Under the pieces are notes generated by a model. The model was not told where the DNA came from. It searched no databases and worked only from the letters and a program-made list of their open reading frames with translations. The translations under genes were made by a program, and so were the position numbers. A stretch of DNA of 14,767 nucleotides from DASRAJ01 sp039920305. GTDB taxonomy: Bacteria > Bacteroidota > Bacteroidia > Chitinophagales > UBA10324. The stretch spans positions 1 to 14,767 of the forward strand of contig JBDSEA010000029.1 of assembly GCA_039920305.1 (NCBI GenBank). The letters run 5' to 3'. Below are positions 7,914 to 14,767 of this stretch, in pieces; position 1 is the stretch's first letter, and every line of letters begins with the position of its first letter.

Positions 7914-10385
7914 ATGAATCGTAATTATCCTTTTGTGTTCACTGTTCTATGCTTGTTTTCCTTTACCGCATTTGCTCAGCAGCAATTGCCTGTTCCTATT
8001 CATATCGGTGATCCTGAAATTGTAAACTTTGCTGCTCTCGCCGCTGAAGAAGCAACCCAGCCTGTTACAATTAACAGAAATTTTGAGGCAGATGAAGAAC
8101 AACACCGCGGAATTCCTAAAAAGCATCCCGTACCTTCCGATGCTACCCGAACAATCATTGATCTGCCTTTATCCCAGACCCGTACTCAATCCCCTGCACC
8201 TGTAGCCACTTTTAATGGATTGTTGGACAATGGCACTACTATTCCGCCAGATGTACACGGTGCTGTTGGTCTGAGTCACCTGATGGAAATGCTTAATTCG
8301 CAATTTCGGATTTTTAATAAAACCGGCGGTATAGTTAGCACCCTGAATGTGTGGACATTCTATGGATTTTCCTCCTCCAACTTTTATTCGGATCCTCGGA
8401 TCACTTACGATCCCAATAACAGCCGGTGGATCAGTTGCATCAATGCCGATGTTCCGGGCGGGCATAATGGAATTTATGTGGCAGTTTCCCAAACCAGTGA
8501 CCCTACCGGCTCCTGGTATATTTACAATGTTGATGTAACAGGCAACACAACGGATATCATTGATTATCCTTCACTCGGCTTCAATAAAGACTGGATCGTG
8601 ATCACAGGGAATCTTTTCGCAGGAAACTTTTTTTCAAAAGTGAAAATCCTTGTTTTCAATAAATCTGATTTGTATAGTGGCTCTGCCGGCACTGTTAACA
8701 CTTTCAATGATGCTGCCATCTTTACTCTTACCCCCGCAACAACTTTTGACAATACAATTTCCACTGAATACATGCTCACCGAGTGGAATAATAATTCAGG
8801 TGGCTTTTGCTATCTGAAGCAATACACCATCACCGGCTCTGTTAATTCGCCGGTTTACTCTGCCGGAAGCACGGTTGGAACCAATCAACCCTATAGTCAG
8901 AATTCCAAGGATGCCCCTCAATCAGGGAGCACCAATAAGATCAGTACAGGAGATACTCGGATGCTTAGCTGTGTTTATCAAAACGGCTACCTGTATGCTG
9001 CCCAAACTGTATTTCTGCCCTCTTCAAGTCCCAATCGCTCATCGGCACAGTGGTGGAAAATCAATCCTTCAAACGCAACGGTAAGTCAGTTCGGAAGGGT
9101 GGATGATGGAACTGCTGCAACGTTTTATGCTTTTCCAAGCATTAGTGTAAATGCAAATGATGATGTACTGCTGAGTTACTCACAATTTTCATCCACCACT
9201 TTTGCCAGTTCATCTTATTCCTACCGTACTGCAAATGATGCCGTCAATACACTCCAGACTCCCTACCTGTATAAAAGTGGACTTGCTACTTACTACAAAA
9301 CCTTTGGTGGTGGTGTAAATCGCTGGGGAGATTACTCTGCCACCTGTCTGGATCCCAGCGATGGCAGCCTCTGGACCCTGCAGGAATTTGCAAGCTCGCC
9401 CTCAAACAACTGGGGTACCGTGTGGGCAAATGTTCCGGCCTCCAATGTGGCAATTTGTTATACTCCATCGGGATTAGCATCCTCCAATGTAACTGCAACT
9501 TCGGCTGATCTTTCCTGGGGTGCTGTCAGTGGTGCTTCCTCTTATACCATTCAGTATAAAGCCACATCGGGCTCCATCTGGACAACCACTACTTCCACAA
9601 CCACTTCAAAGTCAATAAGCGGATTAGCTTCTTCCACTCAATATGAATTCCAGCTGCAGGCATCCTGTACCAATGGCAGCATCAGCGCCTTTTCTGCCTC
9701 AGCATATTTTACTACCGCTTTTCAGGCATGCACCGATGTGTATGAACCGAATAATACCAAGGGCAAGGCAAAGGCAATTACGGTGGGAGTAAGCATTCAG
9801 GCGCTGATCAGCTCAGCGACTGACAAGGATTTTTTCAAGTTCGATAATACCGTGAGTCAGCCCTATATCAAGATTACCGTAACAAATTTACCTGCTGACT
9901 ATGACGTGAAATTGTTTGGTCCCGCCGGCACCAAGGTAGCTTCATCAGAGAACTCAGGAACCAATGATGAATCCCTCATATTCAACAGCGGCGGTGCAGG
10001 AACTTACAAGCCGGATGTCTATGGTTACTCCGGAGCATTTAATACCACGCAATGCTATACCCTCACTGCTTATCTCAGCAGCTCTCCCTTTAAGCTGGAG
10101 GCCGGGGACGGATTAAGCCCCACGTTAACGAATCAAATGAACACCATTTATCCGAACCCCTCAACAGGAGAGTTTAATGTGGATTATAGCAGCATGTTGG
10201 ATGGAAATGTAAACCTGGTTGTTTTTGATTTGATGGGCAGGTTGGCTCATGATCAAACCGCAATGGTTTCAGCAGGGGCGAATTCCTTCAGGATGGATTT
10301 AAAGAAATTAAATTCCGGGATTTATGTGCTTGAGATCATCAATGGCAATGAGGTAAGCAAGATGAAATTTGAAATTGCGAAATAA
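7914..10385 (+). CDS. Secreted FnIII/PPC-domain protein with T9SS type A sorting domain
   Basis: 823 residues. Signal peptide 1-21 (FTVLCLFSFTAFA|QQ). Residues about 85-510 form a beta-rich region of unrecognised family, with PPDVHGAVGLSHLMEMLNSQ, DPRITYDPNNSRWISC and DWIVITGNLF, suggesting a propeller-like fold. Residues about 513-603 are a fibronectin type III domain (ADLSWGAVSGASSYTIQYK, SGLASSTQYEFQLQA). Residues about 605-724 are a bacterial pre-peptidase C-terminal (PPC) domain, opening DVYEPNNTKGKAKAI with DKDFFKF and DYDVKLF. The type A sorting domain (about 742-823) begins IYPNPSTGEFNV and ends SKMKFEIAK. PPC domains often accompany secreted peptidases, but no protease motif such as GTSMA or HExxH is seen. 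A surface or released protein is inferred; activity unknown. An intrinsic terminator follows the gene. Confidence 0.9.
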   Translation: MNRNYPFVFTVLCLFSFTAFAQQQLPVPIHIGDPEIVNFAALAAEEATQPVTINRNFEADEEQHRGIPKKHPVPSDATRTIIDLPLSQTRTQSPAPVATFNGLLDNGTTIPPDVHGAVGLSHLMEMLNSQFRIFNKTGGIVSTLNVWTFYGFSSSNFYSDPRITYDPNNSRWISCINADVPGGHNGIYVAVSQTSDPTGSWYIYNVDVTGNTTDIIDYPSLGFNKDWIVITGNLFAGNFFSKVKILVFNKSDLYSGSAGTVNTFNDAAIFTLTPATTFDNTISTEYMLTEWNNNSGGFCYLKQYTITGSVNSPVYSAGSTVGTNQPYSQNSKDAPQSGSTNKISTGDTRMLSCVYQNGYLYAAQTVFLPSSSPNRSSAQWWKINPSNATVSQFGRVDDGTAATFYAFPSISVNANDDVLLSYSQFSSTTFASSSYSYRTANDAVNTLQTPYLYKSGLATYYKTFGGGVNRWGDYSATCLDPSDGSLWTLQEFASSPSNNWGTVWANVPASNVAICYTPSGLASSNVTATSADLSWGAVSGASSYTIQYKATSGSIWTTTTSTTTSKSISGLASSTQYEFQLQASCTNGSISAFSASAYFTTAFQACTDVYEPNNTKGKAKAITVGVSIQALISSATDKDFFKFDNTVSQPYIKITVTNLPADYDVKLFGPAGTKVASSENSGTNDESLIFNSGGAGTYKPDVYGYSGAFNTTQCYTLTAYLSSSPFKLEAGDGLSPTLTNQMNTIYPNPSTGEFNVDYSSMLDGNVNLVVFDLMGRLAHDQTAMVSAGANSFRMDLKKLNSGIYVLEIINGNEVSKMKFEIAK

Positions 10386-10405
10386 TCTTTGAAGAATGAA
10401 TGTGG

Positions 10406-10441
10406 AAAGCTCTCATGCGAATCATGGGAGCTTTTCTTTTT
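10406..10441 (+). terminator. Intrinsic terminator after the type A T9SS protein
   Basis: Left arm AAAGCTCTCATG (10406-10417), loop CGAAT, right arm CATGGGAGCTTT (10423-10434): a 12-bp stem with a single T/G wobble, followed by TCTTTTT. It starts 20 bases past the TAA at 10383-10385. This is the clearest terminator in the window and separates this gene from the OmpA-like gene. Confidence 0.85.
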
Positions 10442-10759
10442 AATTTCAACACGTGCAGGCACTTCAACACCGGCAAGTGTCCACGTCTGCAGAAACCCAT
10501 CAACTATATCAGGAAGGTAAAGTATCGTCCGTTAGTGCAATCTCATCATTACCACGAGGGCTACAAAGAATTTTATATGCGATACTTATCATAGCTCTTG
10601 TCAGCGATCTGAATTCTGAAGCTCATCACATTCCGCTGGCCCCTGACCTTGCTCAATAATATGCCTGGGACATTCAGCATTCCAAATACTGTTCTATTGA
10701 AAAATTTCAATGATTTATCATGACCTTCTTTAAATCGCTGAAGACAGGAAATATTTCAA

Positions 10760-10775
10760 CATGCACATGTGCATG
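10760..10775. promoter_or_regulatory. 16-bp perfect palindrome upstream of the OmpA-like gene
   Basis: CATGCACA-TGTGCATG is a perfect, uninterrupted 16-base palindrome. Its centre lies about 50 bases upstream of the start site expected from the -7 box at 10805-10812. It has no loop, so a binding site for a dimeric regulator is more likely than an RNA structure. The position would suit activation or upstream repression. The cognate regulator is unknown. Confidence 0.45.
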
Positions 10776-10804
10776 ACTGAAACCGGTGTGCGCATGAATC
10801 AGGA

Positions 10805-10812
10805 TACCTTTG
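10805..10812 (+). promoter_or_regulatory. Bacteroidota -7 promoter box (TACCTTTG)
   Basis: Exact match to TAnnTTTG, 18 bases before the ATG at 10831, giving an expected leader of about a dozen bases. No clear TTG-type -33 box is seen upstream, so the promoter may depend on an activator. The palindrome at 10760-10775 is suitably placed. Confidence 0.5.
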
Positions 10813-10830
10813 AACTGAAAAAAATAAACT

Positions 10831-11793
10831 ATGAAAGGGATGAAGCAATTGTTAATGCTATGTATGATGGCGGCCTTTTTTGCAGGCTGTGTACCTGCAA
10901 AAAAGCTTCAGGATGAACAGGCAGTGAATAAAAAACTGAATTCAGAAAACAGTGATTTGAGAAGCCATCTCACCAGCTCGAACGCGCAGCTTGAGCATCT
11001 CGGCGATGAGATCAATAAACTGAATGACGAATTAAACACGCTCAGGAAGGATACTGCAGCAATCGGAGAGGAATTCAGAAGGGGAGCAAAAAAAAGCGCC
11101 GGCTGGAACGACCTGTATGAGCAATCAGTGCAGCAAAACAAACTGCTGTTATCAAAATCATCTGCTGAGAAACTGGCGCTGCTGGATTCGCTCACAAGGA
11201 AGCAGGCTGACCTGCGGAAGCAGGAAAGCGCACTCGATTCACTTCAGCAAAACCTGGCGCAGCGTGAGCAAAAGCTTGGCGAGCTGCAATCATTACTGAA
11301 CAGAAAAGATTCTGCCACGGCAGCACTGAAATCAAAAATCCAGCAAGCGCTCTTAGGATTCGAAAAAAGTGATCTGAGCGTGGAGCAGAAGAACGGCAAG
11401 GTGTACGTTTCACTCGCAGAAAAGCTTCTGTTTCCATCAGGAAGCACGGAGGTAAACCCGAAAGGAAAATCGGCACTGCAAAAGTTAGCGGAGGTGCTAA
11501 AGAAAAACCCCGACATTGGAATTACGGTTGAAGGGCATACGGATAATGTGCCGCTCATAGGTTCGGCTTCCATGAAGGACAACTGGGACCTGAGTGTTCT
11601 GCGTGCTACAAGCATCATCAGGATTCTCAAAGATGCCGGAGTAGATCCGAAGCAGATCACTGCATCAGGCCGGGGTGAATACTTTCCAGTATCACCAAAT
11701 ACGCTAAGTGATGGCAAGGCAAAAAACCGACGCTCAGAAATCATTCTAACGCCTAATTATAAAGAGCTTGCGAAAATTCTTGGGGATAATTGA
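10831..11793 (+). CDS. OmpA-family peptidoglycan-binding lipoprotein with coiled coil
   Basis: 320 residues. Lipoprotein signal with lipobox FAGC, C20 as the predicted acylation site. Residues about 25-170 are a long, heptad-rich, charged coiled coil (KKLNSENSDLRSHL; SALDSLQQNLAQREQKLGEL). Residues about 185-310 are the OmpA/MotB-like domain: LLFPSGSTEVNPKGKSAL, VEGHTDNVP, NWDLSVLRATSI, ASGRGEYFPV and NRRSEIIL. D238 (in HTDN) and R258 (in LSVLRA) match the conserved Asp/Arg pair that holds diaminopimelate of peptidoglycan. The protein should be anchored in the outer membrane and reach the cell wall through the coiled coil. It appears monocistronic, between a terminator upstream and convergent glyQS downstream. 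The ATG gives a complete signal. Confidence 0.92.
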   Translation: MKGMKQLLMLCMMAAFFAGCVPAKKLQDEQAVNKKLNSENSDLRSHLTSSNAQLEHLGDEINKLNDELNTLRKDTAAIGEEFRRGAKKSAGWNDLYEQSVQQNKLLLSKSSAEKLALLDSLTRKQADLRKQESALDSLQQNLAQREQKLGELQSLLNRKDSATAALKSKIQQALLGFEKSDLSVEQKNGKVYVSLAEKLLFPSGSTEVNPKGKSALQKLAEVLKKNPDIGITVEGHTDNVPLIGSASMKDNWDLSVLRATSIIRILKDAGVDPKQITASGRGEYFPVSPNTLSDGKAKNRRSEIILTPNYKELAKILGDN

Positions 11794-11945
11794 CAACCTA
11801 ATGAATTATAGCCGGGTGCTGGTGTTCATGGTTTAAATCCACAGTATCTGTTTTTATTTGCCACCTCTCTTTTATAAATCATTTCATTAAGCTGGTCAAT
11901 CTGTTTCCTCAAGCCATCATGCCTTAAAGACCATTTAAGTTAGAA

Positions 11946-13490
11946 TTAATTCAGCAAATTCTTCCAGTCAAGCTTTGCTTTTATGATCGCCTCCACCTGG
12001 TCCACAGAGATTCTTTCCTGTTGCATGGTATCCCTGTACCGGATGGTAACCGCATTGTCATCCATGGTTTGATGATCCACTGTAATGGCAAACGGAGTTC
12101 CTATCGCATCCTGCCTTCTGTAGCGCCGGCCGATGGTGTCTTTTTCTTCGTAAAAGCAACGGCACTCAAATTTCAGGCGGTTGAAAATCTCACGTGCTTT
12201 TTCCGGTAGGCCATCTTTTGCTACCAGCGGAAGCACTGCAACTTTTATGGGTGAAAGATTGTGAGGCAGCTTTAAAACAATCCGGGTGGCCTCCTCCCCT
12301 TCAGTTGAAGCAGAAACTTTTTCCTCTGTATAGGATGCGGACACCACGGCAAGAAACATGCGGTCAAGCCCTACGGAAGTTTCAATCACAAAAGGAACAT
12401 AGCTCTCACCGCTTTCTCCATCGAAATACTGTAGTTTTTTTCCGGAGAATTTCTCATGGCTGGTCAGATCAAAATCGCCCCGGGAGTGTATGCCCTCGAG
12501 TTCTTTGAAGCCGAATGGAAATTCAAATTCGATGTCGCATGCCGCCTTTGCGTAGTGCGCGAGCTTGAGGTGATCATGAAACCGGTATCTGGTTTCTGGA
12601 AATCCGAGCCGCAGATGCCAGTCCATCCTTGTTTCTTTCCACTTTTTATACCATTCCCCTTCTGTTCCCGGCCTGATGAAGAATTGCATTTCCATCTGCT
12701 CGAATTCTCTCATGCGGAAAATGAACTGGCGCGCCACGATTTCATTACGGAAAGCTTTTCCCGCTTGTGCGATACCGAAGGGTATTTTCATCCTGCCGGT
12801 CTTCTGCACATTTGAAAAGTTTACGAAGATGCCTTGTGCTGTTTCAGGCCGCAGATAGATCGTGCTTGTATCTTCGGCAACAGAGCCCACCTGCGTTGAG
12901 AACATAAGGTTGAATTGCCTTACATCCGTCCAGTTGCGGGTGCCGCTCACCGGGTCAGCAATTTCAGAATCAAGAATTATTTGCTTCAGCTCCGCCATGT
13001 CATTTGCATCAAGTGCATCCTTCATTCTTGCGTTCACCTCATCAATTTCCGATTGGGTTTCAACGCAACGCGGATTGGTTGTTCGGTATAATTCCTCATT
13101 AAAGCTTTCCCCGAATTTCTTTTTTGCCTTACCTGCTTCCTTATCAATTTTAGCCTCCAGCTTAGTGATGTAATCTTCAATCAGCACATCAGCACGGTAA
13201 CGCTTCTTTGAATCCCTGTTATCAATCAGCGGATCGCTGAAGGCATCCACGTGCCCGCTTGCTTTCCACACTGCAGGATGCATGAAGATCGCTGCATCAA
13301 TGCCAACAATGTTTTCATGGAGCTGAACCATCGAGCGCCACCAGTATTCACGGATGTTATTTTTCAGCTCAACGCCATTCTGCCCATAGTCATACACTGC
13401 ACTCATCCCGTCATAAATTTCACTTGAAGGAAAAATGAAACCATATTCCTTGCAGTGAGAAATAACTTCTTTGAAGAAATCTTTTTCCAT
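11946..13490 (-). CDS. glyQS: Glycine--tRNA ligase, dimeric (alpha2) class II type
   Basis: 514 residues from the ATG at 13488-13490; an in-frame TTG three codons upstream is rejected because it overlaps the -7 box. The enzyme charges tRNA-Gly in the cytoplasm. This is the single-chain homodimeric type shared with archaea and eukaryotes, not the bacterial GlyQ+GlyS tetramer. The N-terminus has the early FIFPSSEIYDG and GHVDAFSDPLIDN segments. Motif 2 region: IYLRPETAQGIFVNF (211-225) and FRNEI...FIFRMREFEQMEMQFF (247-271). Motif 3: ETSVGLDR (370-377). The anticodon-binding domain follows (about 408-514; PHNLSPIKVAVLPLV, GRRYRRQDAIGTPF, VTIRYRD). Length is normal and all motifs are intact. Convergent with the OmpA-like gene, divergent from the DUF3109 gene. 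Also annotated glyS in many genomes. Confidence 0.96.
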   Translation of the reverse strand: MEKDFFKEVISHCKEYGFIFPSSEIYDGMSAVYDYGQNGVELKNNIREYWWRSMVQLHENIVGIDAAIFMHPAVWKASGHVDAFSDPLIDNRDSKKRYRADVLIEDYITKLEAKIDKEAGKAKKKFGESFNEELYRTTNPRCVETQSEIDEVNARMKDALDANDMAELKQIILDSEIADPVSGTRNWTDVRQFNLMFSTQVGSVAEDTSTIYLRPETAQGIFVNFSNVQKTGRMKIPFGIAQAGKAFRNEIVARQFIFRMREFEQMEMQFFIRPGTEGEWYKKWKETRMDWHLRLGFPETRYRFHDHLKLAHYAKAACDIEFEFPFGFKELEGIHSRGDFDLTSHEKFSGKKLQYFDGESGESYVPFVIETSVGLDRMFLAVVSASYTEEKVSASTEGEEATRIVLKLPHNLSPIKVAVLPLVAKDGLPEKAREIFNRLKFECRCFYEEKDTIGRRYRRQDAIGTPFAITVDHQTMDDNAVTIRYRDTMQQERISVDQVEAIIKAKLDWKNLLN

Positions 13491-13496
13491 AGCGCG

Positions 13497-13504
13497 CAAA
13501 GATA
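13497..13504 (-). promoter_or_regulatory. Bacteroidota -7 promoter box for glyQS (TATCTTTG on the minus strand)
   Basis: The minus strand reads TATCTTTG, an exact TAnnTTTG match, ending 6 bases before the glyQS ATG. Transcription would start at or within a few bases of the start codon, implying a leaderless or nearly leaderless mRNA. A TTTG lies 14 bases upstream, closer than the usual -33 spacing. Confidence 0.55.
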
Positions 13505-13509
13505 AAGGT

Positions 13510-13527
13510 GTGAATTGCCAAATTCAC
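13510..13527. promoter_or_regulatory. 18-bp inverted repeat between glyQS and the DUF3109 gene
   Basis: GTGAATT (13510-13516) and AATTCAC (13521-13527) are perfect 7-base arms around GCCA. It sits 5 bases upstream of the glyQS -7 box, where it would cover the -33 region, and about 75 bases upstream of the divergent DUF3109 gene. It is a candidate operator for glyQS or for both genes. Confidence 0.4.
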
Positions 13528-13585
13528 GCATTGATATGTTGTTAACCCGATGGGCGTAAAGTCACAACTATTTAATCATAAAACA

Positions 13586-13593
13586 TACTTTCG
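13586..13593 (+). promoter_or_regulatory. Possible -7 box for the DUF3109 gene (TACTTTCG)
   Basis: One mismatch from TAnnTTTG, ending 7 bases before the ATG at 13601, the same close spacing as the glyQS box on the other strand. No -33 element was found. Confidence 0.35.
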
Positions 13594-13600
13594 CGGGCAC

Positions 13601-14179
13601 ATGATTGTAATTGACAGGACCCTTGTTTCTGAAGAGCTGCTTGATAAGGAATTTGTTTGCGCCCTCGACAAATGCAAGGGCGCCTGCTGTGTTGAAGGTG
13701 ACAGCGGAGCACCACTCGAGTGGGAAGAAACTTCAGTGCTTGAAAAAATATTAGAAGAGGTGAAACCCTACATGATGGAAGAAGGGATCAACGCTGTGAA
13801 AAAATACGGAGCATGGGTGATTGACAGTGAGGGTGAGTTTGTAACACCTCTGGTGGAGGGCGTGAAGCAATGTGCCTATGTTTTTTTTGAAAAAGGAATT
13901 GCCAAATGCGCCATTGAGCGTGCATGCAGGGAAGGAAAAATAAATTTCCCGAAGCCTGTCTCCTGCCACCTGTATCCTGTGCGGATCAAAAAACAGGCTG
14001 AATATGATGCTGTAAATTATAATCGCTGGGATGTATGCTCACCGGCCTGTGCCAATGGGAAACAACTCGGAGTTCCGGTATATCAGTTTGTGAAAAATGC
14101 CCTGATAAGAAAATATGGTGAGGAATGGTTTCAGCAACTGGAAGGCGCCGCGGCGTTTAAAAAAGCGGAGGACGTTTGA
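13601..14179 (+). CDS. DUF3109 family cysteine-rich protein
   Basis: 192 residues from the ATG at 13601. The start was chosen because the family begins MIVID-x-TLVS-E; the 17 codons upstream to 13550 run through the likely promoter. Ten cysteines: 20, 25, 29, 30, 91, 103, 109, 122, 146 and 150. The core FVCALDKCKGACCVEGDSGA, then QCAYVFFEKGIAKCAIE, SCHLYPVRI and WDVCSPAC follow the DUF3109 pattern, related to the YkgJ-type zinc/iron-chelating cysteine cluster proteins. A bound metal or Fe-S cluster is inferred; the biochemical role is unknown. No signal peptide or membrane segment, so cytoplasmic. Divergent from glyQS, convergent with the DoxX-like gene. Confidence 0.92.
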   Translation: MIVIDRTLVSEELLDKEFVCALDKCKGACCVEGDSGAPLEWEETSVLEKILEEVKPYMMEEGINAVKKYGAWVIDSEGEFVTPLVEGVKQCAYVFFEKGIAKCAIERACREGKINFPKPVSCHLYPVRIKKQAEYDAVNYNRWDVCSPACANGKQLGVPVYQFVKNALIRKYGEEWFQQLEGAAAFKKAEDV

Positions 14180-14185
14180 CTTGGT

Positions 14186-14208
14186 TTAATTGCCCCGATT
14201 GCAATTAG
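14186..14208. terminator. Weak bidirectional hairpin between convergent genes
   Basis: TAATTGC (14187-14193) and GCAATTA (14201-14207) pair perfectly around a 7-base loop, with one further wobble pair. It occupies the 34-base gap between two convergent stop codons, where a shared terminator is expected. Neither strand has a T-run after it, so termination is uncertain. Confidence 0.35.
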
Positions 14209-14213
14209 CACGC

Positions 14214-14735
14214 TTACGCAATCTTGATCTTTCTTTGATTTTTTCTTACCTCATCTTTATCCTTTACTTCCTGTTCTTCTGCCACATAGGCGGAGATGAA
14301 AATGGCCAGTGCGATGATCACCAGGTTTTTGATGATGTACTGCCCGATCAGGTTTGGCACAAGAAATCCTTTCCATGTCATTTGCGGCAGAAAAATCAGC
14401 GGACCGGTTGTAGTGATCATGTGAGGAATGAGCATGTAGAGTGCCCATTTTTCTTTGCCGGGAAAAAGAAAAAGTACCCCAATGAGACATTCATACGCTC
14501 CAAAGACCATGATGAAGATCTTCCATGGTATAAAAGGAACAGTATGCTGATACAGGGTATGAACCAGGCCTTCGGCTGGACTGAGCTCAAGCATTTTTAA
14601 CACCCCAAACCATACAAACACAACAAAGAATGCCACCTTGGATAACGGAAGGCTGATGCGGCGTAGAAAATGAAAAAAGCGATTTTCCGACCTGATACGA
14701 TTGCGGTTTAAGTTGCCGAGAAAGCTTTCGCTCAT
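14214..14735 (-). CDS. DoxX/DUF417-like four-helix membrane protein
   Basis: 173 residues. Four predicted transmembrane helices: about 30-50 (VAFFVVFVWFGVLKMLEL), 71-92, 97-117 and 131-151. The motifs V-W-FG-x-LK in helix 1, GAYECLIGVLFLFP in helix 2, the TTTGPLIFLP segment and GQYIIKN before helix 4 follow the DoxX/DUF417 superfamily, which includes E. coli RclC. The N-terminus (SESFLGNLNRNRIRSENR) and the C-terminal tail (KDKDEVRKNQRKIKIA) are strongly charged. Members are inner-membrane proteins linked to redox or respiratory-stress functions, but the substrate is unknown and I infer no specific role. ATG at 14733-14735; a -7 box lies just upstream. Confidence 0.82.
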   Translation of the reverse strand: MSESFLGNLNRNRIRSENRFFHFLRRISLPLSKVAFFVVFVWFGVLKMLELSPAEGLVHTLYQHTVPFIPWKIFIMVFGAYECLIGVLFLFPGKEKWALYMLIPHMITTTGPLIFLPQMTWKGFLVPNLIGQYIIKNLVIIALAIFISAYVAEEQEVKDKDEVRKNQRKIKIA

Positions 14736-14753
14736 GAAGAAAATTTCTTACTG

Positions 14754-14761
14754 CAAATTTA
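14754..14761 (-). promoter_or_regulatory. Bacteroidota -7 promoter box for the DoxX-like gene (TAAATTTG on the minus strand)
   Basis: Exact TAnnTTTG match on the minus strand, 18 bases before the ATG at 14735. The -33 region falls outside the window, so it cannot be checked. Confidence 0.5.
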
Positions 14762-14767
14762 CACCCC

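Larger units (their letters stand above)
10442..10830. other. Gene-free stretch between the terminator and the OmpA-like gene
   Basis: About 390 bases. Two short plus-strand open frames exist at 10400-10594 and 10453-10659, but neither has a recognisable family, a signal peptide or a good start, and the first runs through the terminator. I could not identify a coding remnant on the minus strand. The last 71 bases hold the 16-bp palindrome and the -7 box described separately. The rest (about 10442-10755) contains nothing I can name. Confidence 0.55.

Noticed and set aside
7711..7917. 68-codon plus-strand open frame (MSQCIKPP...)
   Set aside because: It overlaps the 7914 start and covers the palindrome and promoter region. 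It has no recognisable domain, and its composition does not look protein-like for this genome.
10400..10659. Two overlapping short plus-strand open frames (64 and 68 codons)
   Set aside because: One runs through the intrinsic terminator stem; neither shows a family motif, signal peptide or plausible initiation region.
11244..11744. 166-codon minus-strand open frame inside the OmpA-like gene
   Set aside because: A shadow of the strongly supported plus-strand gene; serine/phenylalanine-rich translation typical of an antisense frame.
11841..11856. ACAG-TAT-CTGT followed by a T-rich run, as a terminator for the OmpA-like gene
   Set aside because: The 4-bp stem with a 3-base loop is too weak to call an intrinsic terminator.
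11794..11945. 37-codon minus-strand stretch that reads like a coiled coil (LRKQIDQLNEMIYKREV) downstream of glyQS
   Set aside because: It has no good start, lies after two stops and is too short to support as a gene. A decayed small gene remains possible.
1..14767. CRISPR array, tRNA/rRNA genes, phage or defence-system genes
   Set aside because: Looked for direct repeats with spacers, cloverleaf-like segments and hallmark proteins by reading; none found.

Overview
The window looks like chromosomal DNA from a member of the Bacteroidota, probably a gliding or environmental lineage of the Chitinophagales/Sphingobacteriales kind. The evidence is two kinds of type IX secretion system (T9SS) C-terminal sorting domain, a PorP/SprF family protein, TAnnTTTG -7 promoter boxes very close to start codons, little sign of Shine-Dalgarno sequences, a dimeric GlyRS, and a ribonucleotide reductase large subunit with a eukaryote-like C-terminus. 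Assignment below phylum is an inference.

Layout. Bases 1-1365 are the 3' part of nrdA, whose N-terminus lies outside the window. Bases 1454-1892 are a scar: the C-terminal end of an IS200-like (Y1/HUH, REP-associated type) transposase on the minus strand abuts, almost base to base, an orphan T9SS type A sorting domain on the plus strand. Bases 2002-7694 are a plus-strand array. It begins with a 1176-residue secreted protein (N-terminal domain, seven-bladed SBBP-type propeller, four PKD domains, type B gliding-motility sorting domain). A PorP/SprF-like outer-membrane partner, a small BamE/SmpA-like lipoprotein and a two-helix membrane protein follow; the last two overlap by ATGA. Bases 7914-10385 encode a second T9SS substrate (type A sorting domain, FnIII and PPC domains), closed by a clear intrinsic terminator. 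Bases 10442-10830 hold no gene but contain a perfect 16-bp palindrome and a -7 box for an OmpA-family lipoprotein (10831-11793). Convergent to it is glycyl-tRNA synthetase (minus strand). A DUF3109 cysteine-rich protein is divergent from the synthetase, and a DoxX/DUF417-like membrane protein closes the window on the minus strand.

How the genes fit together. The central theme is the cell surface. The type B adhesin-like protein and the PorP/SprF protein very probably work as a secretion/anchoring pair, as SprB and SprF do in Flavobacterium. The two small envelope genes after porP could be accessory to that pair, which is the most interesting unproven association here. The OmpA-like lipoprotein would link the outer membrane to peptidoglycan. 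nrdA, glyQS and the DUF3109 gene are housekeeping or conserved neighbours.

I saw no CRISPR array, tRNA, rRNA, phage, toxin-antitoxin or defence system. I do not think the window contains a radically new system; the better leads are the surface-protein array, the transposase/sorting-domain scar and three perfect inverted repeats in promoter regions.
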